Source: DAIODI01 sp046349255
GTDB lineage: Bacteria; Pseudomonadota; Alphaproteobacteria; Rhizobiales; Aestuariivirgaceae
Assembly (NCBI GenBank): GCA_046349255.1
Contig: JAXMCR010000002.1
Location: forward strand, 682,001-746,000
Reading direction: 5' to 3'
DNA: 64,000 bases
Shown here: positions 34,374 to 43,673 of the stretch, piece after piece
Position numbering within the stretch: position 1 is the stretch's first letter
Layout: each line of letters begins with the position of its first letter
Translations under genes and position numbers: made by a program
The notes under the pieces: model-generated
Seen by the model: only the letters and a program-made list of their open reading frames with translations
What the model was told of the DNA's origin: nothing
Database searches by the model: none

Positions 34374-35378
34374 ATGGAATTCCTGTTCCTTGCCTGGCTC
34401 GGCAAGCCCGTGTGGATGTGGCTTGCCTTCCTCGGCATCGTGCTTCTGCTGCTCGCCTTCGACCTCGGCGTGCTGCACCGCGATTCCGAAAAGGAGATCG
34501 GCATCAAGGAGAGCTTCATGCTCTCCGGCTTCTACATCGCGCTCGCGCTGGCCTTTGGCGGCTGGGTGTGGTGGTACCTCGGCGAAACCGCCGGCATGCA
34601 GTATCTCACCGGCTTCGTGATCGAAAAGTCGCTGTCGATGGACAACGTCTTCGTGATCGCGATGATCTTCGCCTACCTCGGCATTCCGCGGACGCACCAG
34701 TACCGCGTGCTGTTCTGGGGCATCCTCGCCGTCATCGTGCTGCGCGGCCTGATGATCGGCGTCGGCGCGGCGCTCGTGTCGCAGTTCTCCTGGGTGCTCT
34801 ACATCTTCGCCGCGTTCCTGGTTGCGACCGGCGTCAAGATGCTGATCGAGGCCGACAAGGAATACGACGTCGCCTCGAACCCGCTGCTCAAGTGGATCAA
34901 CCGCCGCTTCCGCGTGACGCCCGGCCTGCACGGCCAGAAGTTCACCGTGAAGCTGCCCGACCCGAAGACCGGCAAGCTCGTCACCTGGATCACGCCGCTG
35001 ATGGTGGCCCTGGTGCTGGTCAACGTGGCGGACGTGATCTTCGCGGTCGACTCGGTGCCGGCGATCTTCGCGATCACCACGGACACGTTCATCGTGTTCA
35101 CCTCGAACATCTTCGCGATCCTCGGCCTGCGCGCGCTCTACTTCGCGCTTGCCGCGATGGTCGACCGCTTCAAGTACCTGAAGTACGCGCTCGCCTCGGT
35201 GCTCGTGTTCATCGGCAGCAAGATCGTCGCCGCCGACATGCTGGGCCTCGCCAAGATCCCGCCGTCGATCTCGCTCGGCGTGACGCTGGCGATCCTCGCC
35301 GCCGGCATCCTCTACTCGCTGTGGAAGACGCGCAGCGAAGCGACGGCCGTGGCGAACCGGCCGATTGCCGGAGAATGA
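34374..35378 (+). CDS. TerC/Alx family membrane protein
   Basis: A 334-residue integral membrane protein with about eight to nine helices. LAFDLGVLHRDSEKEIGIKE near the start and GFVIEKSLSMDNVFVIAMIF are TerC-family signatures, with acidic residues in membrane helices (VADVIFAVDSVPAI) thought to bind metal such as manganese. The ATG at 34374 has GGGGA 8 nt upstream and is preferred to the ATG at 34359. About 180 bp upstream is non-coding; I could not identify a yybP-ykoY manganese riboswitch core there. Confidence 0.92.
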   Translation: MEFLFLAWLGKPVWMWLAFLGIVLLLLAFDLGVLHRDSEKEIGIKESFMLSGFYIALALAFGGWVWWYLGETAGMQYLTGFVIEKSLSMDNVFVIAMIFAYLGIPRTHQYRVLFWGILAVIVLRGLMIGVGAALVSQFSWVLYIFAAFLVATGVKMLIEADKEYDVASNPLLKWINRRFRVTPGLHGQKFTVKLPDPKTGKLVTWITPLMVALVLVNVADVIFAVDSVPAIFAITTDTFIVFTSNIFAILGLRALYFALAAMVDRFKYLKYALASVLVFIGSKIVAADMLGLAKIPPSISLGVTLAILAAGILYSLWKTRSEATAVANRPIAGE

Positions 35379-35399
35379 CGCGACCGGCGTAACGAAAGT

Positions 35400-35430
35400 G
35401 CAAGGCCCGGGCGATTACGCTCGGGCCTTG
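35400..35430 (+). terminator. Hairpin after the TerC gene
   Basis: CAAGGCCCG (35401-35409) pairs with CGGGCCTTG (35422-35430) around a 12-nt loop, 22 nt after the TerC stop. No T run follows, so termination strength is uncertain. Confidence 0.55.
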
Positions 35431-35462
35431 GCCTCATCCGCCGAATGGGGTAGGCCTGAACG

Positions 35463-36149
35463 GTGTCGGACGATCGGTCGCGGATGAGCGAAGTCACCAG
35501 GGAATATGTCGACGTCGCAGCCCGCGCGCACGACAAGCCGGTCAGCGCGCGCCTGTCGGACGTGCTCTACGCGATGGCGCAGAACCCGGCGCCGACGGTC
35601 ACGATCCGGGAGATCATGACCGCGCTCGGCGACCGCAGCTTCGGCGCGCTGTTCATCCTGATCGCTGCGCCGAATCTGATCCCGCTGCCGCCTGGCTCGT
35701 CGTTCATCTTCTCCGCGCCCATCATCGTGCTGGCGATCCAGCTCATCTTCGGCCGGCAGTCGCCTTGGTTGCCGGCGTCCGTGCTCGACAAGACGCTCGA
35801 CCGCTCGATCCTGCGCACGCTGTGGGAGAAGCTCGGCGGCAGGCTCGCCAAGGTCGAGAGGATGCTGAAGCCGCGCTACAACCTGTTCGGCGCGGTGACG
35901 GCGGACAAGTTCATCGGGCTGATGACGCTGATCGCGGCGATCATCCTGTTTCTTCCGATCCCGCTCGGCAACATGCCGCCGGCCGCGGCGATCGTGTGCT
36001 TCGGCCTCGGCCTCATCGAACGTGACGGGATCGCGGTCGGCGCCGGCGTGGCGCTCACTGCCGTGTCGACAGTGATCGCCGTGGTGTTCGGCGGCGCCAT
36101 CGCGGCGGCAGCGAGCTTCGCACTCGGCACGCTCGGCTTCGGCGGATGA
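35463..36149 (+). CDS. exoD: ExoD family membrane protein
   Basis: A 228-residue protein of the exopolysaccharide-synthesis ExoD family. The conserved opening SARLSDVLYAMAQNPAPTVT and IREIMTALGDRSFGALF is followed by about four membrane helices, including APNLIPLPPGSS. In rhizobia exoD mutants are affected in exopolysaccharide and alkali sensitivity, but the molecular role is unclear. The start is GTG 35463 or ATG 35484. Its last codons overlap the nudC start by 4 nt. Confidence 0.88.
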   Translation: MSDDRSRMSEVTREYVDVAARAHDKPVSARLSDVLYAMAQNPAPTVTIREIMTALGDRSFGALFILIAAPNLIPLPPGSSFIFSAPIIVLAIQLIFGRQSPWLPASVLDKTLDRSILRTLWEKLGGRLAKVERMLKPRYNLFGAVTADKFIGLMTLIAAIILFLPIPLGNMPPAAAIVCFGLGLIERDGIAVGAGVALTAVSTVIAVVFGGAIAAAASFALGTLGFGG

Positions 36150-37039
36150 CGACGACCGGACGCTGGCCCGCGTTCGTGCATGGCGCGATCGATCGGGGTG
36201 AGCAGCACCGGCACGATCCCGCGTGGATCGCCGCAGCGCTTCGGCATCCCTCGACGCGGGTGATCGGCTTCGACGGCGACAAGGCGCTGCTCGACGAGAC
36301 GCCGACCGGGCCGGCGCTCCACCACCTGCCTGCCCCGGCTTCGGACGAGGACGCGGTGCTGCTCTCCGTGGCAGCCGACGGAACGGCGGTGTTCGCGCGG
36401 GATGCAACGGGCGCGGCGCCCGACGGCGCGGCAGGTCGCGACCTGCGCGCGCTGGCCGTCGAGGGACGCCTGCGGCCGGAAGACCTCGGACTTCTGGCGC
36501 AGGCGCGCAGCCTCCTGCTCTGGCACCAGCGCCACCGCTTCTGCGCCAACTGCGGCGCGGCCACGGTCGTCGCGGACGCCGGCTGGCGTCGGGTGTGCCC
36601 AGCGTGCGAGGCAAGCCACTTTCCGCGCACCGATCCCGTGGCGATCGTCGCCGTTCGGCACGGCGAGCGGCTGCTGCTCGGCCGGCAGCCGCACTTTCCG
36701 CCGGGCATGTATTCAGCGCTCGCAGGCTTCGTCGAACCAGGCGAGACGATCGAGCAGGCGGCCCGCCGCGAGATCTTCGAGGAGGCGGGCGTCAGGGTTG
36801 GCGCGCTCACCTACCATTCGAGCCAGCCGTGGCCTTTCCCGTCGAGCCTGATGATCGGACTCCTCGGCGAAGCGGAGGACGACCGGCTGGTGATCGACCG
36901 CACCGAGCTCGAGGATGCGCGCTGGTTTGCGTTCTCCGAATGCCGCGCCATGCTCGACGGCACGCACCCCGAAGGCTTCAAGGCGCCGATGCCGCTCGCA
37001 ATTGCGCATCACCTCATCCGGGCGATGCTCGCGCGCTGA
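36146..37039 (+). CDS. nudC: NADH pyrophosphatase / NAD-decapping hydrolase NudC
   Basis: A 297-residue Nudix hydrolase. A zinc ribbon, FCANCG and CPACEASHFPRTDPVAIV (about 132-165), precedes the Nudix box GFVEPGETIEQAARREIFEE (about 195-214). A C-terminal EDARWFAFSE completes the NudC signature. It cleaves NADH to NMNH and AMP and removes NAD caps from RNA in E. coli. It follows exoD in an overlapping pair and converges with pheA, with only 7 bp between the stop codons. Confidence 0.95.
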   Translation: MTTTGRWPAFVHGAIDRGEQHRHDPAWIAAALRHPSTRVIGFDGDKALLDETPTGPALHHLPAPASDEDAVLLSVAADGTAVFARDATGAAPDGAAGRDLRALAVEGRLRPEDLGLLAQARSLLLWHQRHRFCANCGAATVVADAGWRRVCPACEASHFPRTDPVAIVAVRHGERLLLGRQPHFPPGMYSALAGFVEPGETIEQAARREIFEEAGVRVGALTYHSSQPWPFPSSLMIGLLGEAEDDRLVIDRTELEDARWFAFSECRAMLDGTHPEGFKAPMPLAIAHHLIRAMLAR

Positions 37040-37046
37040 GACGGCG

Positions 37047-37925
37047 TCAGTCTTCCCCGCGTGCAGCCGCCGCGCGGCGGGCGATCTCAGCCCGGTAGGG
37101 GCTCGCCTTGTAGACGCCGAGCACCCGCAGGTGCGTCGTGAAGAACTCGAGCTCCTCCAGCGCGAGCCGCACGGCCCGTTCGGTCGGGTGGCCCTCGATG
37201 TCGGCGTAGAACTGCGTCGCCGAGAACTGGCCCTCGATTTGGTAGCTTTCGAGCTTCGTCATGTTGACGCCGGTGGTGGCGAAGCCGCCGAGCGCCTTGT
37301 AGAGCGCAGCCGGCACGTTGCGCACCCGGAACACGAACGTCGTGACCACCGGTCCGTCTTCGGGCTCGGCGTCGTCGGGGGTTGCCGACAGCACCACGAA
37401 GCGGGTCGTGTTGTGCTCCTCGTCCTCGATGTTCTCCTTCAGCACCTCGAGGCCGTAGATATCGGCGGCGAGCCTCGTGGCGATTGCAGCGCGGGTGCGG
37501 TCGCCCGACTCCTTCAGCTCGCGCGCGGCGCCCGCCGTGTCGGCGGCGACGAGGGCGCGCAGGCCCAGCGCGTTGATCACCTTGCGGCACTGTCCGAGCG
37601 CGTGGACATGGCTCGACACGATCTTCAGGTGCTTCGCCTCCGTCCCCGGCACGACGAGGAGCTGGTGATGCACCCTGAGGAAATGCTCCCCGACGATGTA
37701 GAGGTTGGACGCGGGCATCAGGTGGTGGATGTCGGCGACGCGGCCGGCGAGCGAATTCTCGATCGGGATCATCGCAAGCTGCGCCTCGCCCGCGGCGACG
37801 GCCTGGAAGGCGTCCTCGAAGGTGTGGCAGGGAAGCGGCTCGAAGTCGGGGTAGGCCTCCTTGCAGGCGATATGGGAATTCGCTCCCGGTTCGCCCTGGA
37901 ACGCGATCTTCTTGACGTCGGTCAT
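37047..37925 (-). CDS. pheA: Prephenate dehydratase
   Basis: A 292-residue monofunctional prephenate dehydratase for phenylalanine synthesis. IAFQGEPGANSHIACKEAYP starts the catalytic domain, MIPIENSLAGRVADIHHLM and NTTRFVVLS hold the conserved active-site TRF, and a C-terminal ACT domain (about 205-280) has LESYQIEGQFSATQFYADIE, the site of feedback control by phenylalanine. The ATG at 37925 gives the normal N-terminus; the ATG at 37985 would add 20 residues unlike the family. Confidence 0.95.
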   Translation of the reverse strand: MTDVKKIAFQGEPGANSHIACKEAYPDFEPLPCHTFEDAFQAVAAGEAQLAMIPIENSLAGRVADIHHLMPASNLYIVGEHFLRVHHQLLVVPGTEAKHLKIVSSHVHALGQCRKVINALGLRALVAADTAGAARELKESGDRTRAAIATRLAADIYGLEVLKENIEDEEHNTTRFVVLSATPDDAEPEDGPVVTTFVFRVRNVPAALYKALGGFATTGVNMTKLESYQIEGQFSATQFYADIEGHPTERAVRLALEELEFFTTHLRVLGVYKASPYRAEIARRAAAARGED

Positions 37926-38128
37926 TGCGGTGAAAACGCTCCGGAATCGGCCGCCTTCGGCAGGTCCTGAACGGCGGCGCGGCAAATTGGTCCGGCGCCG
38001 TTATACGTATTGCGGGGCCATCCAGAAACAATTAGTTTCCGCCGCGTCTTTCCGGCGTCCGGCAGGGCCGCAGAGTCGTGTGCAGGGCCTGCCCTTTTCG
38101 CCGTCAACCGCTTGGGGATGGATTACCG

Positions 38129-38686
38129 ATGAACGGCTTCGACAGCTTCGAATTCAACAAGGTCGCCGGCGCGGTGCTCGGCACGGCGCTGATGGTGTTC
38201 GGCCTGTCGGAACTCGCGGGCTTCATCTTCCATGCTCCGGCGCCCGAGAAGCCCGGCTACGCGGTCGAAGTCGCCGAGGCTGCAGCGCCGGCCGCCGATG
38301 CCGCCGCGCCCGCCGCCGAGGCCGTGCCGATCGCGAAGCTGCTCGCGAGCGCCGATCCGGCGAAGGGCCAGGCTGCCGCCAAGGCCTGCGCCGCCTGTCA
38401 CGATCTTTCCAACGCCAACGCGAACAAGGTCGGCCCCGGTCTTTGGGGCGTCGTCGATCGCCCCATCGCGCACCATCCGGACTTCGCCTATTCCGACGCG
38501 CTCAAGGCGAAGTCGGCGGACAAGTGGGACTACGAGCACCTAAACGCCTTCCTGACGAGCCCGAAGGCCTATGCGCCCGGCACCAAGATGGGCTTTGCCG
38601 GCATCAAGAAGGACGAGGATCGCGCCAACGTGATCGCGTTCCTGCGCACCCTGTCCGACAATCCGGTACCCCTGCCGACCCCGTAA
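38129..38686 (+). CDS. cycM: Membrane-anchored cytochrome c (CycM type)
   Basis: A 185-residue c-type cytochrome. A single N-terminal membrane helix (about residues 13-35, not cleaved) and an Ala/Pro-rich linker (about 45-70) lead to a class I heme domain with CAACH near residue 89 and GTKMGFAG providing the Met axial ligand. CycM carries electrons to aa3-type oxidase in rhizobia. It diverges from pheA, the gene order seen across Rhizobiales. Confidence 0.93.
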   Translation: MNGFDSFEFNKVAGAVLGTALMVFGLSELAGFIFHAPAPEKPGYAVEVAEAAAPAADAAAPAAEAVPIAKLLASADPAKGQAAAKACAACHDLSNANANKVGPGLWGVVDRPIAHHPDFAYSDALKAKSADKWDYEHLNAFLTSPKAYAPGTKMGFAGIKKDEDRANVIAFLRTLSDNPVPLPTP

Positions 38687-38724
38687 CTGGCCGGTTTCGA
38701 ACCATTTCTCCTTACGAAGATTTC

Positions 38725-38750
38725 ACACCGGCGCAGGATCGCCGGTGTTT
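38725..38750 (+). terminator. Terminator after cycM
   Basis: ACACCGGCG (38725-38733) pairs with CGCCGGTGT (38740-38748) around a 6-nt loop, followed by a weak T-rich tail (TTCCATTT). It lies 38 nt after the cycM stop. Confidence 0.6.
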
Positions 38751-38806
38751 CCATTTGCGGCCCCGTTGCCTAGGTTGACCCCGCAAACCGACCCGGAGAC
38801 GGCTCA

Positions 38807-40687
38807 ATGACGCGTTTCGACCCCCTGCTCGACCGCCGCATGCTGATGAAGGCCATGGCTGCGCTTGCGGCCTCCGGCAGTGTTCCCGCGGTGGCCGTGC
38901 GGCGGGCGTCCGCGGCCGAGCCCGAATGGCGGCACGGGCTGTCCCTGTTCAATAGCCTGAAGTACCCGGCCGACTTCAAGCATTTCGACTACGTGAACCC
39001 GAACGCCCCCGTCGGCGGGCGCGTGCGGCTCGGGGCCTCTGGGTCGTTCGACAGCCTCAATCCGTATACGTTCAAGGGCGAGCCCGCCGGTCTCGTCGGC
39101 CTCACCGACAGCGAACTGATGACGGGCTCCTTCGACGAGGCGTCGACCGAGTACGGGCTCGTGGCGGAGGCCGCGAAACATCCGGACGATTTCTCGTGGG
39201 TGACCTACCGCCTGCGCCCGGAGGCAAAGTTCCACGACGGCGAGCCGATGAAGCCCGAGGACGTCGTGTGGTCGATGGAGGCGCTGAAGGGCTCCTCGCC
39301 GCAGTACGCGTTCTACTACAAGAACGTGGTGAAGGCGGAGCAGACGGGCGAGCGCGAGGTGACGTTCACGTTCTCCGCTGCGGGCAACCGCGAGCTGCCG
39401 CAGATCGTGGGCCAGCTCCCTGTCCTGCCGAAGCACTGGTGGACGGGCAAGGACGCGCAGGGCCGCCAGCGCTCGATCGAGCAGACGACGCTCGAGCCGC
39501 CGCTCGGCTCCGGCCCGTACAAGGTGAGCGAGGTGAAGCCCGGCCAGTCGGTGACGGTGAAGCGCGTCGCCGACTACTGGGGCAAGGACCTGCCGGTGAA
39601 CGTCGGCTCGAACAACTTCGACGAGGTCGCGCTCATCTACTTCACCGACGAGACGGTGATGCTCGAGGCCTTCAAGGGTGACCAGTACGACTACCGGCTC
39701 GAGAACAGCGCCAAGAACTGGGCGACGGGCTACGACATCCCGGCGGTGAAGAACGGCTCGATCCGGCTCGAGAAGATCGTCGTCAAGACGCCCGACGGCA
39801 TGCAGGGGTTCGCGCTGAACCTGCGCCGGCCGAAGTTCCAGGACGCGCGCGTGCGCAACGCGCTCAACTACGTGTTCGACTTCGAGTGGGCGAACCAGAA
39901 CCTGTTCTACGGCCAGTACGTGCGTTCGCAGAGCTACTTCAACAACTCCGAGCTCGCGTCCACGGGTCTGCCGTCGCCGGCGGAGCTGGCGCTGCTCGAT
40001 CCCCTCAAGGCCGAGGTGCCGCCGGAGGTGTTCACGGCCCCCTACACGAATCCGGTGAACGCCAACCCGCAGGACCGCCGCAAGAACCTGCTCCAGGCGC
40101 GCGACCTGTTCGCCGCCGCCGGGTGGAAGGCGGGGTCCGACCGCGTGCTGCGCAATGACAAGGGCGAGGCGTTCGAGATCGAGTTCCTGCTCGTGTCGCC
40201 GCTGTTCGAGCGGGTGGTGCTTCCGTATACGGAGCAACTGAAGCTGCTCGGCGTGAAGTCGACGGTGCGGACCATCGACAGCGCGCAATACGAACGGCGC
40301 GTGCAAAACTTCGACTACGACACGATCGTCGCGAGCTGGGGCCAGTCGCTTTCGCCCGGCAACGAGCAGCGCGACTTCTGGGGATCGGAATCCGCCGACC
40401 GGCCGGGCAGCCGGAATCTCGTCGGCATCAAGAACCCGGCCGTCGACAAGCTGATCGACGCGATCATCTTCTCCAAGGACCGTCAGGCGCTCGTCGACGC
40501 GTGCCGGGCGCTCGACCGCGTGCTCCTGTGGAACCACTACGTGGTGCCGATGTGGTACATGCCCTACGACCGCGTGGCGCTGTGGAACCGTTTCGGCCAT
40601 CCCGACCCGTTGCCGCCGTACGCGATCGGCTTTCCCTCCATCTGGTGGTGGGACGCCGACGCCGCCGCGAAGGTCCAGAAGGGCTGA
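38807..40687 (+). CDS. Extracellular solute-binding protein, YejA-like (first copy)
   Basis: A 626-residue family-5 binding protein with a Tat-like signal (DRRMLMKAMAALAASGSVPA at about 9-28) and likely cleavage after ASA. The mature start WRHGLSLFNSLKYPADFKHF and NPNAPVGGRVRLG are YejA-type. It precedes a second YejA-like gene by 7 bp and a YejBEF permease/ATPase set. The two binding proteins share the KYP.DF.HFDYV.PNAP motif but use different export signals, so they probably broaden substrate choice for the same transporter. Confidence 0.9.
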   Translation: MTRFDPLLDRRMLMKAMAALAASGSVPAVAVRRASAAEPEWRHGLSLFNSLKYPADFKHFDYVNPNAPVGGRVRLGASGSFDSLNPYTFKGEPAGLVGLTDSELMTGSFDEASTEYGLVAEAAKHPDDFSWVTYRLRPEAKFHDGEPMKPEDVVWSMEALKGSSPQYAFYYKNVVKAEQTGEREVTFTFSAAGNRELPQIVGQLPVLPKHWWTGKDAQGRQRSIEQTTLEPPLGSGPYKVSEVKPGQSVTVKRVADYWGKDLPVNVGSNNFDEVALIYFTDETVMLEAFKGDQYDYRLENSAKNWATGYDIPAVKNGSIRLEKIVVKTPDGMQGFALNLRRPKFQDARVRNALNYVFDFEWANQNLFYGQYVRSQSYFNNSELASTGLPSPAELALLDPLKAEVPPEVFTAPYTNPVNANPQDRRKNLLQARDLFAAAGWKAGSDRVLRNDKGEAFEIEFLLVSPLFERVVLPYTEQLKLLGVKSTVRTIDSAQYERRVQNFDYDTIVASWGQSLSPGNEQRDFWGSESADRPGSRNLVGIKNPAVDKLIDAIIFSKDRQALVDACRALDRVLLWNHYVVPMWYMPYDRVALWNRFGHPDPLPPYAIGFPSIWWWDADAAAKVQKG

Positions 40688-40694
40688 ACGCCGA

Positions 40695-42512
40695 ATGCGC
40701 CGCCTCGCCCTCTCGAGCCTCGCCCTCGCGCTTTTGGCGACGCTTGCCCACGCCGAACCGCGCTACGGCTGGTCGACCTTCGGGGACCTGAAGTACCCGA
40801 AGGATTTCGCCCACTTCGACTATGTTGACCCGAACGCGCCGCAGGGCGGCAAGATCGTCACGATCGGCACGGCCGGCATCACCACCTTCGACTCGCTCAA
40901 CGGCTACATCCTCAAGGGCGACCCGGCGCAGATGCTGAGCCTCCTGTTCGATTCTCTCATGGAGAAGAGTCTCGACGAGCCGGACGCGCTCTACGGTCTC
41001 GTCGCCGAGACGATCGACGTGCCGGACGACCGCTCGAGTGCGACTTTCAAGCTGCGGCCCGAGGCGAAATTCTCCGACGGCACGCCGCTGACGGCGGCCG
41101 ACGTCGTCGAGACGTTCCGTCTCCTGAAGGAGTTCGGGCACGAGAACATCCGCATCTCGATCCGCGATGTGTCGAAGGCCGAGGCGCTCGACGACCACAC
41201 GGTGAAATACACCTTCACCGGCGAGAACCGGCGCGACCTGCCGGGGATCGTGGCGCAGCTCCCGATCTTCTCGAAGGCCTACTACGCAACACACGACTTC
41301 TCGAAGACCACGCTCGAACCGCCGCTCGGCTCCGGCCCCTACAAGGTCGGCGATTTCCGGCAGGGCGAGTACATCACCTACGTGAAGCGGCCGGACTACT
41401 GGGCGAAGGACCTGCCCGTCAATCGCGGCATGAACAACTTCGGCGAGATCCGGCTCGAATACTTCCGCGACCGCACGGCCGAGCTTGAATCGATCAAGGC
41501 GGGCAAGCTCGACCTCCGGGAGGAGTTCTCCTCGAAGGCCTGGGCGACGGAGTACAAGGACCTTTCGTCCGTGAGGGACGGCCGCCTCAAGACCGAAACG
41601 CTCCCCGACGAGACGGCGACCGGCGCGCAGGGCTTCTTCCTCAACATGCGCCGCCCGGTGTTCCAGGACCCGAAGGTGCGTCAGGCGATGGAACTCGCCT
41701 TCGACTTCGAGTGGTCGAACAAGAACCTGTTCTACGGCCTCTACGAGCGTACCGCGAGCGTGTTCGAGAACTCGCCCTGCAAGGCGGAAGGAACGCCGTC
41801 GCCTGCCGAACTTGCGCTGCTCGAACCTTATCGCGCCGACGTGCCGGCCGAAGCCTTCGGCGAGGTGCCTTCACCGCCGGTGAGCGACGGGTCGGGGCGT
41901 GACCGAAAGCTCCTGTCGCAGGCGAGCAAGCTCCTCGACGAGGCGGGCTGGAAGGTCGACGGCACGGTGCGCAAGAACGCCAAGGGCGAGCCGTTGAAGA
42001 TCGAATTCCTGCTCGACGACTCGAGCTTCGAGCGCATCGTCGGCCCCTACGTGCAGAACCTGAAGCGCATCGGCGTCGACGCCTCGATCCGTGTGATCGA
42101 CGATGCGCAGTACCAGCAGCGCCTGAAGAGTTTTGACTTCGACACGCTGGTGCAGCGCTTCGGCGTGGGCGAGACGCCGGGCGTCGAGCTCAATGCCTTC
42201 TTCAGCTCGTCCTCGGCGGACGCGCAAGGGAGCTTCAACCTCGCCGGCGTCAAGTCGAAGGCGGTCGACGCGCTGATCTCGAAGGTGACGCAGGCGACCT
42301 CGCGCGAGGACCTCACCACGGCCTGCCGGGCGCTCGACCGGGTGCTTCGGTCGCTCCACTTCTGGGTGCCGCAGTGGCACAAGGGCAGCCACACGATCGT
42401 TTACTGGGACGTTTTCGGCCGTCCGGCAGTGAAGCCGAAATACGCCCGCGGCATCCTGGAGACGTGGTGGATCGATCCCGCGAAGGCGGCTAACGTGCGC
42501 CGGGGCCCGTGA
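40695..42512 (+). CDS. yejA: Oligopeptide/microcin C binding protein YejA
   Basis: A 605-residue family-5 binding protein. A Sec signal peptide (MRRLALSSLALALLATLAHA) is followed by RYGWSTFGDLKYPKDFAHFD and YVDPNAPQGGKIV, as in E. coli YejA. The C-terminus LETWWIDPAKAANVRRG matches the family. YejABEF imports oligopeptides and the peptide-nucleotide antibiotic microcin C in enterobacteria. It is followed 42 bp later by yejB. Confidence 0.92.
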   Translation: MRRLALSSLALALLATLAHAEPRYGWSTFGDLKYPKDFAHFDYVDPNAPQGGKIVTIGTAGITTFDSLNGYILKGDPAQMLSLLFDSLMEKSLDEPDALYGLVAETIDVPDDRSSATFKLRPEAKFSDGTPLTAADVVETFRLLKEFGHENIRISIRDVSKAEALDDHTVKYTFTGENRRDLPGIVAQLPIFSKAYYATHDFSKTTLEPPLGSGPYKVGDFRQGEYITYVKRPDYWAKDLPVNRGMNNFGEIRLEYFRDRTAELESIKAGKLDLREEFSSKAWATEYKDLSSVRDGRLKTETLPDETATGAQGFFLNMRRPVFQDPKVRQAMELAFDFEWSNKNLFYGLYERTASVFENSPCKAEGTPSPAELALLEPYRADVPAEAFGEVPSPPVSDGSGRDRKLLSQASKLLDEAGWKVDGTVRKNAKGEPLKIEFLLDDSSFERIVGPYVQNLKRIGVDASIRVIDDAQYQQRLKSFDFDTLVQRFGVGETPGVELNAFFSSSSADAQGSFNLAGVKSKAVDALISKVTQATSREDLTTACRALDRVLRSLHFWVPQWHKGSHTIVYWDVFGRPAVKPKYARGILETWWIDPAKAANVRRGP

Positions 42513-42554
42513 GCGGGCGATCCTTGAGCGGCATCCCCTCGTAACCGGACGGAC

Positions 42555-43673
42555 ATGGGCGCCTATATCCTGAGACGGCTGCTACTGATGATCCCGACGC
42601 TGCTCGGGATGCTGCTGATCTCGTTCACCCTCATCCAGTTCGCGCCCGGCGGCCCCGTCGAGCGCGTGATCGCGCAGCTGCAGGGCACCGACGTCGGCGC
42701 CACCGCGCGGATCGGCGGCACCTCGACCGGCGAGGCGGGCGCCGCCGCAGGCGCGGCGGGCGCCGGCGGGGCGGCGGACGCCTCGACCTTCAAGTACCGC
42801 GGCGCGCAAGGCCTCGATCCCGAGTTCATCAAGAAGCTCGAGGTGCAGTTCGGCTTCGACAAGCCGGCGCCCGAGCGGTTCCTGAAGATGCTGAAGGACT
42901 ACCTCACCTTCAACTTCGGGCAGAGCTACTTCCGCGACGTGTCGGTGATCGACCTGATCAAGGAGAAGATGCCGGTCTCGATCTCCCTCGGCCTCTGGCT
43001 CACGCTCATCTCCTACCTCGTCTCGGTGCCGCTCGGCATCGCGAAGGCGGTGCGCGACGGCACCCGCTTCGACGTGTGGACGTCGGCGGTCATCATCGGC
43101 GGCTACGCGATCCCGGGGTTCATCTTCGCGGTGCTGCTGATCGTGCTGTTCGCCGGCGGCTCCTACTGGAGCGTCTTCCCCTTGCGCGGGCTCACGTCCG
43201 ACAACTTCGACCAGCTGTCGCTGTGGGGGAAGATCCTCGACTACGCGTGGCACCTGGTGCTGCCGCTGACGGCGCTCGGCGTCGGCTCGTTCGCGACGAT
43301 GACGCTCCTTACGAAGAACTCGTTCCTCGACGAGATCAAGAAGCAGTACGTGACGACGGCGCGCGCCAAGGGCCTCACCGAGCGCCGGGTGCTCTACGGC
43401 CACGTGTTCCGCAACGCGATGCTGATCGTCATCGCGGGCTTCCCCGGCGCCTTCATCAGCGCGTTCTTCTCGGGCTCGCTCCTGATCGAGACGATCTTCT
43501 CGCTCGATGGGCTCGGCATGCTCGGCTACAAGGCGGCGATCGACCGCGACTACCCGGTGGTGTTCGCGACGCTCTACATCTTCGGCCTGCTCGGCCTCCT
43601 GACGAACCTGCTCAGCGACGTGCTCTACACGCTGATCGATCCCCGGATCGACTTCGAGTCGCGGGAGGTCTGA
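42555..43673 (+). CDS. yejB: Yej-type ABC permease YejB
   Basis: A 372-residue permease starting MGAYILRRLLLMIPTLLGML. Between the first helix and the QFGFDKPAPERFLKMLKDYL segment there is a Gly/Ala-rich insert (about residues 52-85) containing GEAGAAAGAAGAGGAADAST. The docking loop VTTARAKGLTERRVLYGHVF and the C-terminal YTLIDPRIDFESREV agree with YejB. Its stop overlaps the yejE start by 1 nt. Confidence 0.93.
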   Translation: MGAYILRRLLLMIPTLLGMLLISFTLIQFAPGGPVERVIAQLQGTDVGATARIGGTSTGEAGAAAGAAGAGGAADASTFKYRGAQGLDPEFIKKLEVQFGFDKPAPERFLKMLKDYLTFNFGQSYFRDVSVIDLIKEKMPVSISLGLWLTLISYLVSVPLGIAKAVRDGTRFDVWTSAVIIGGYAIPGFIFAVLLIVLFAGGSYWSVFPLRGLTSDNFDQLSLWGKILDYAWHLVLPLTALGVGSFATMTLLTKNSFLDEIKKQYVTTARAKGLTERRVLYGHVFRNAMLIVIAGFPGAFISAFFSGSLLIETIFSLDGLGMLGYKAAIDRDYPVVFATLYIFGLLGLLTNLLSDVLYTLIDPRIDFESREV

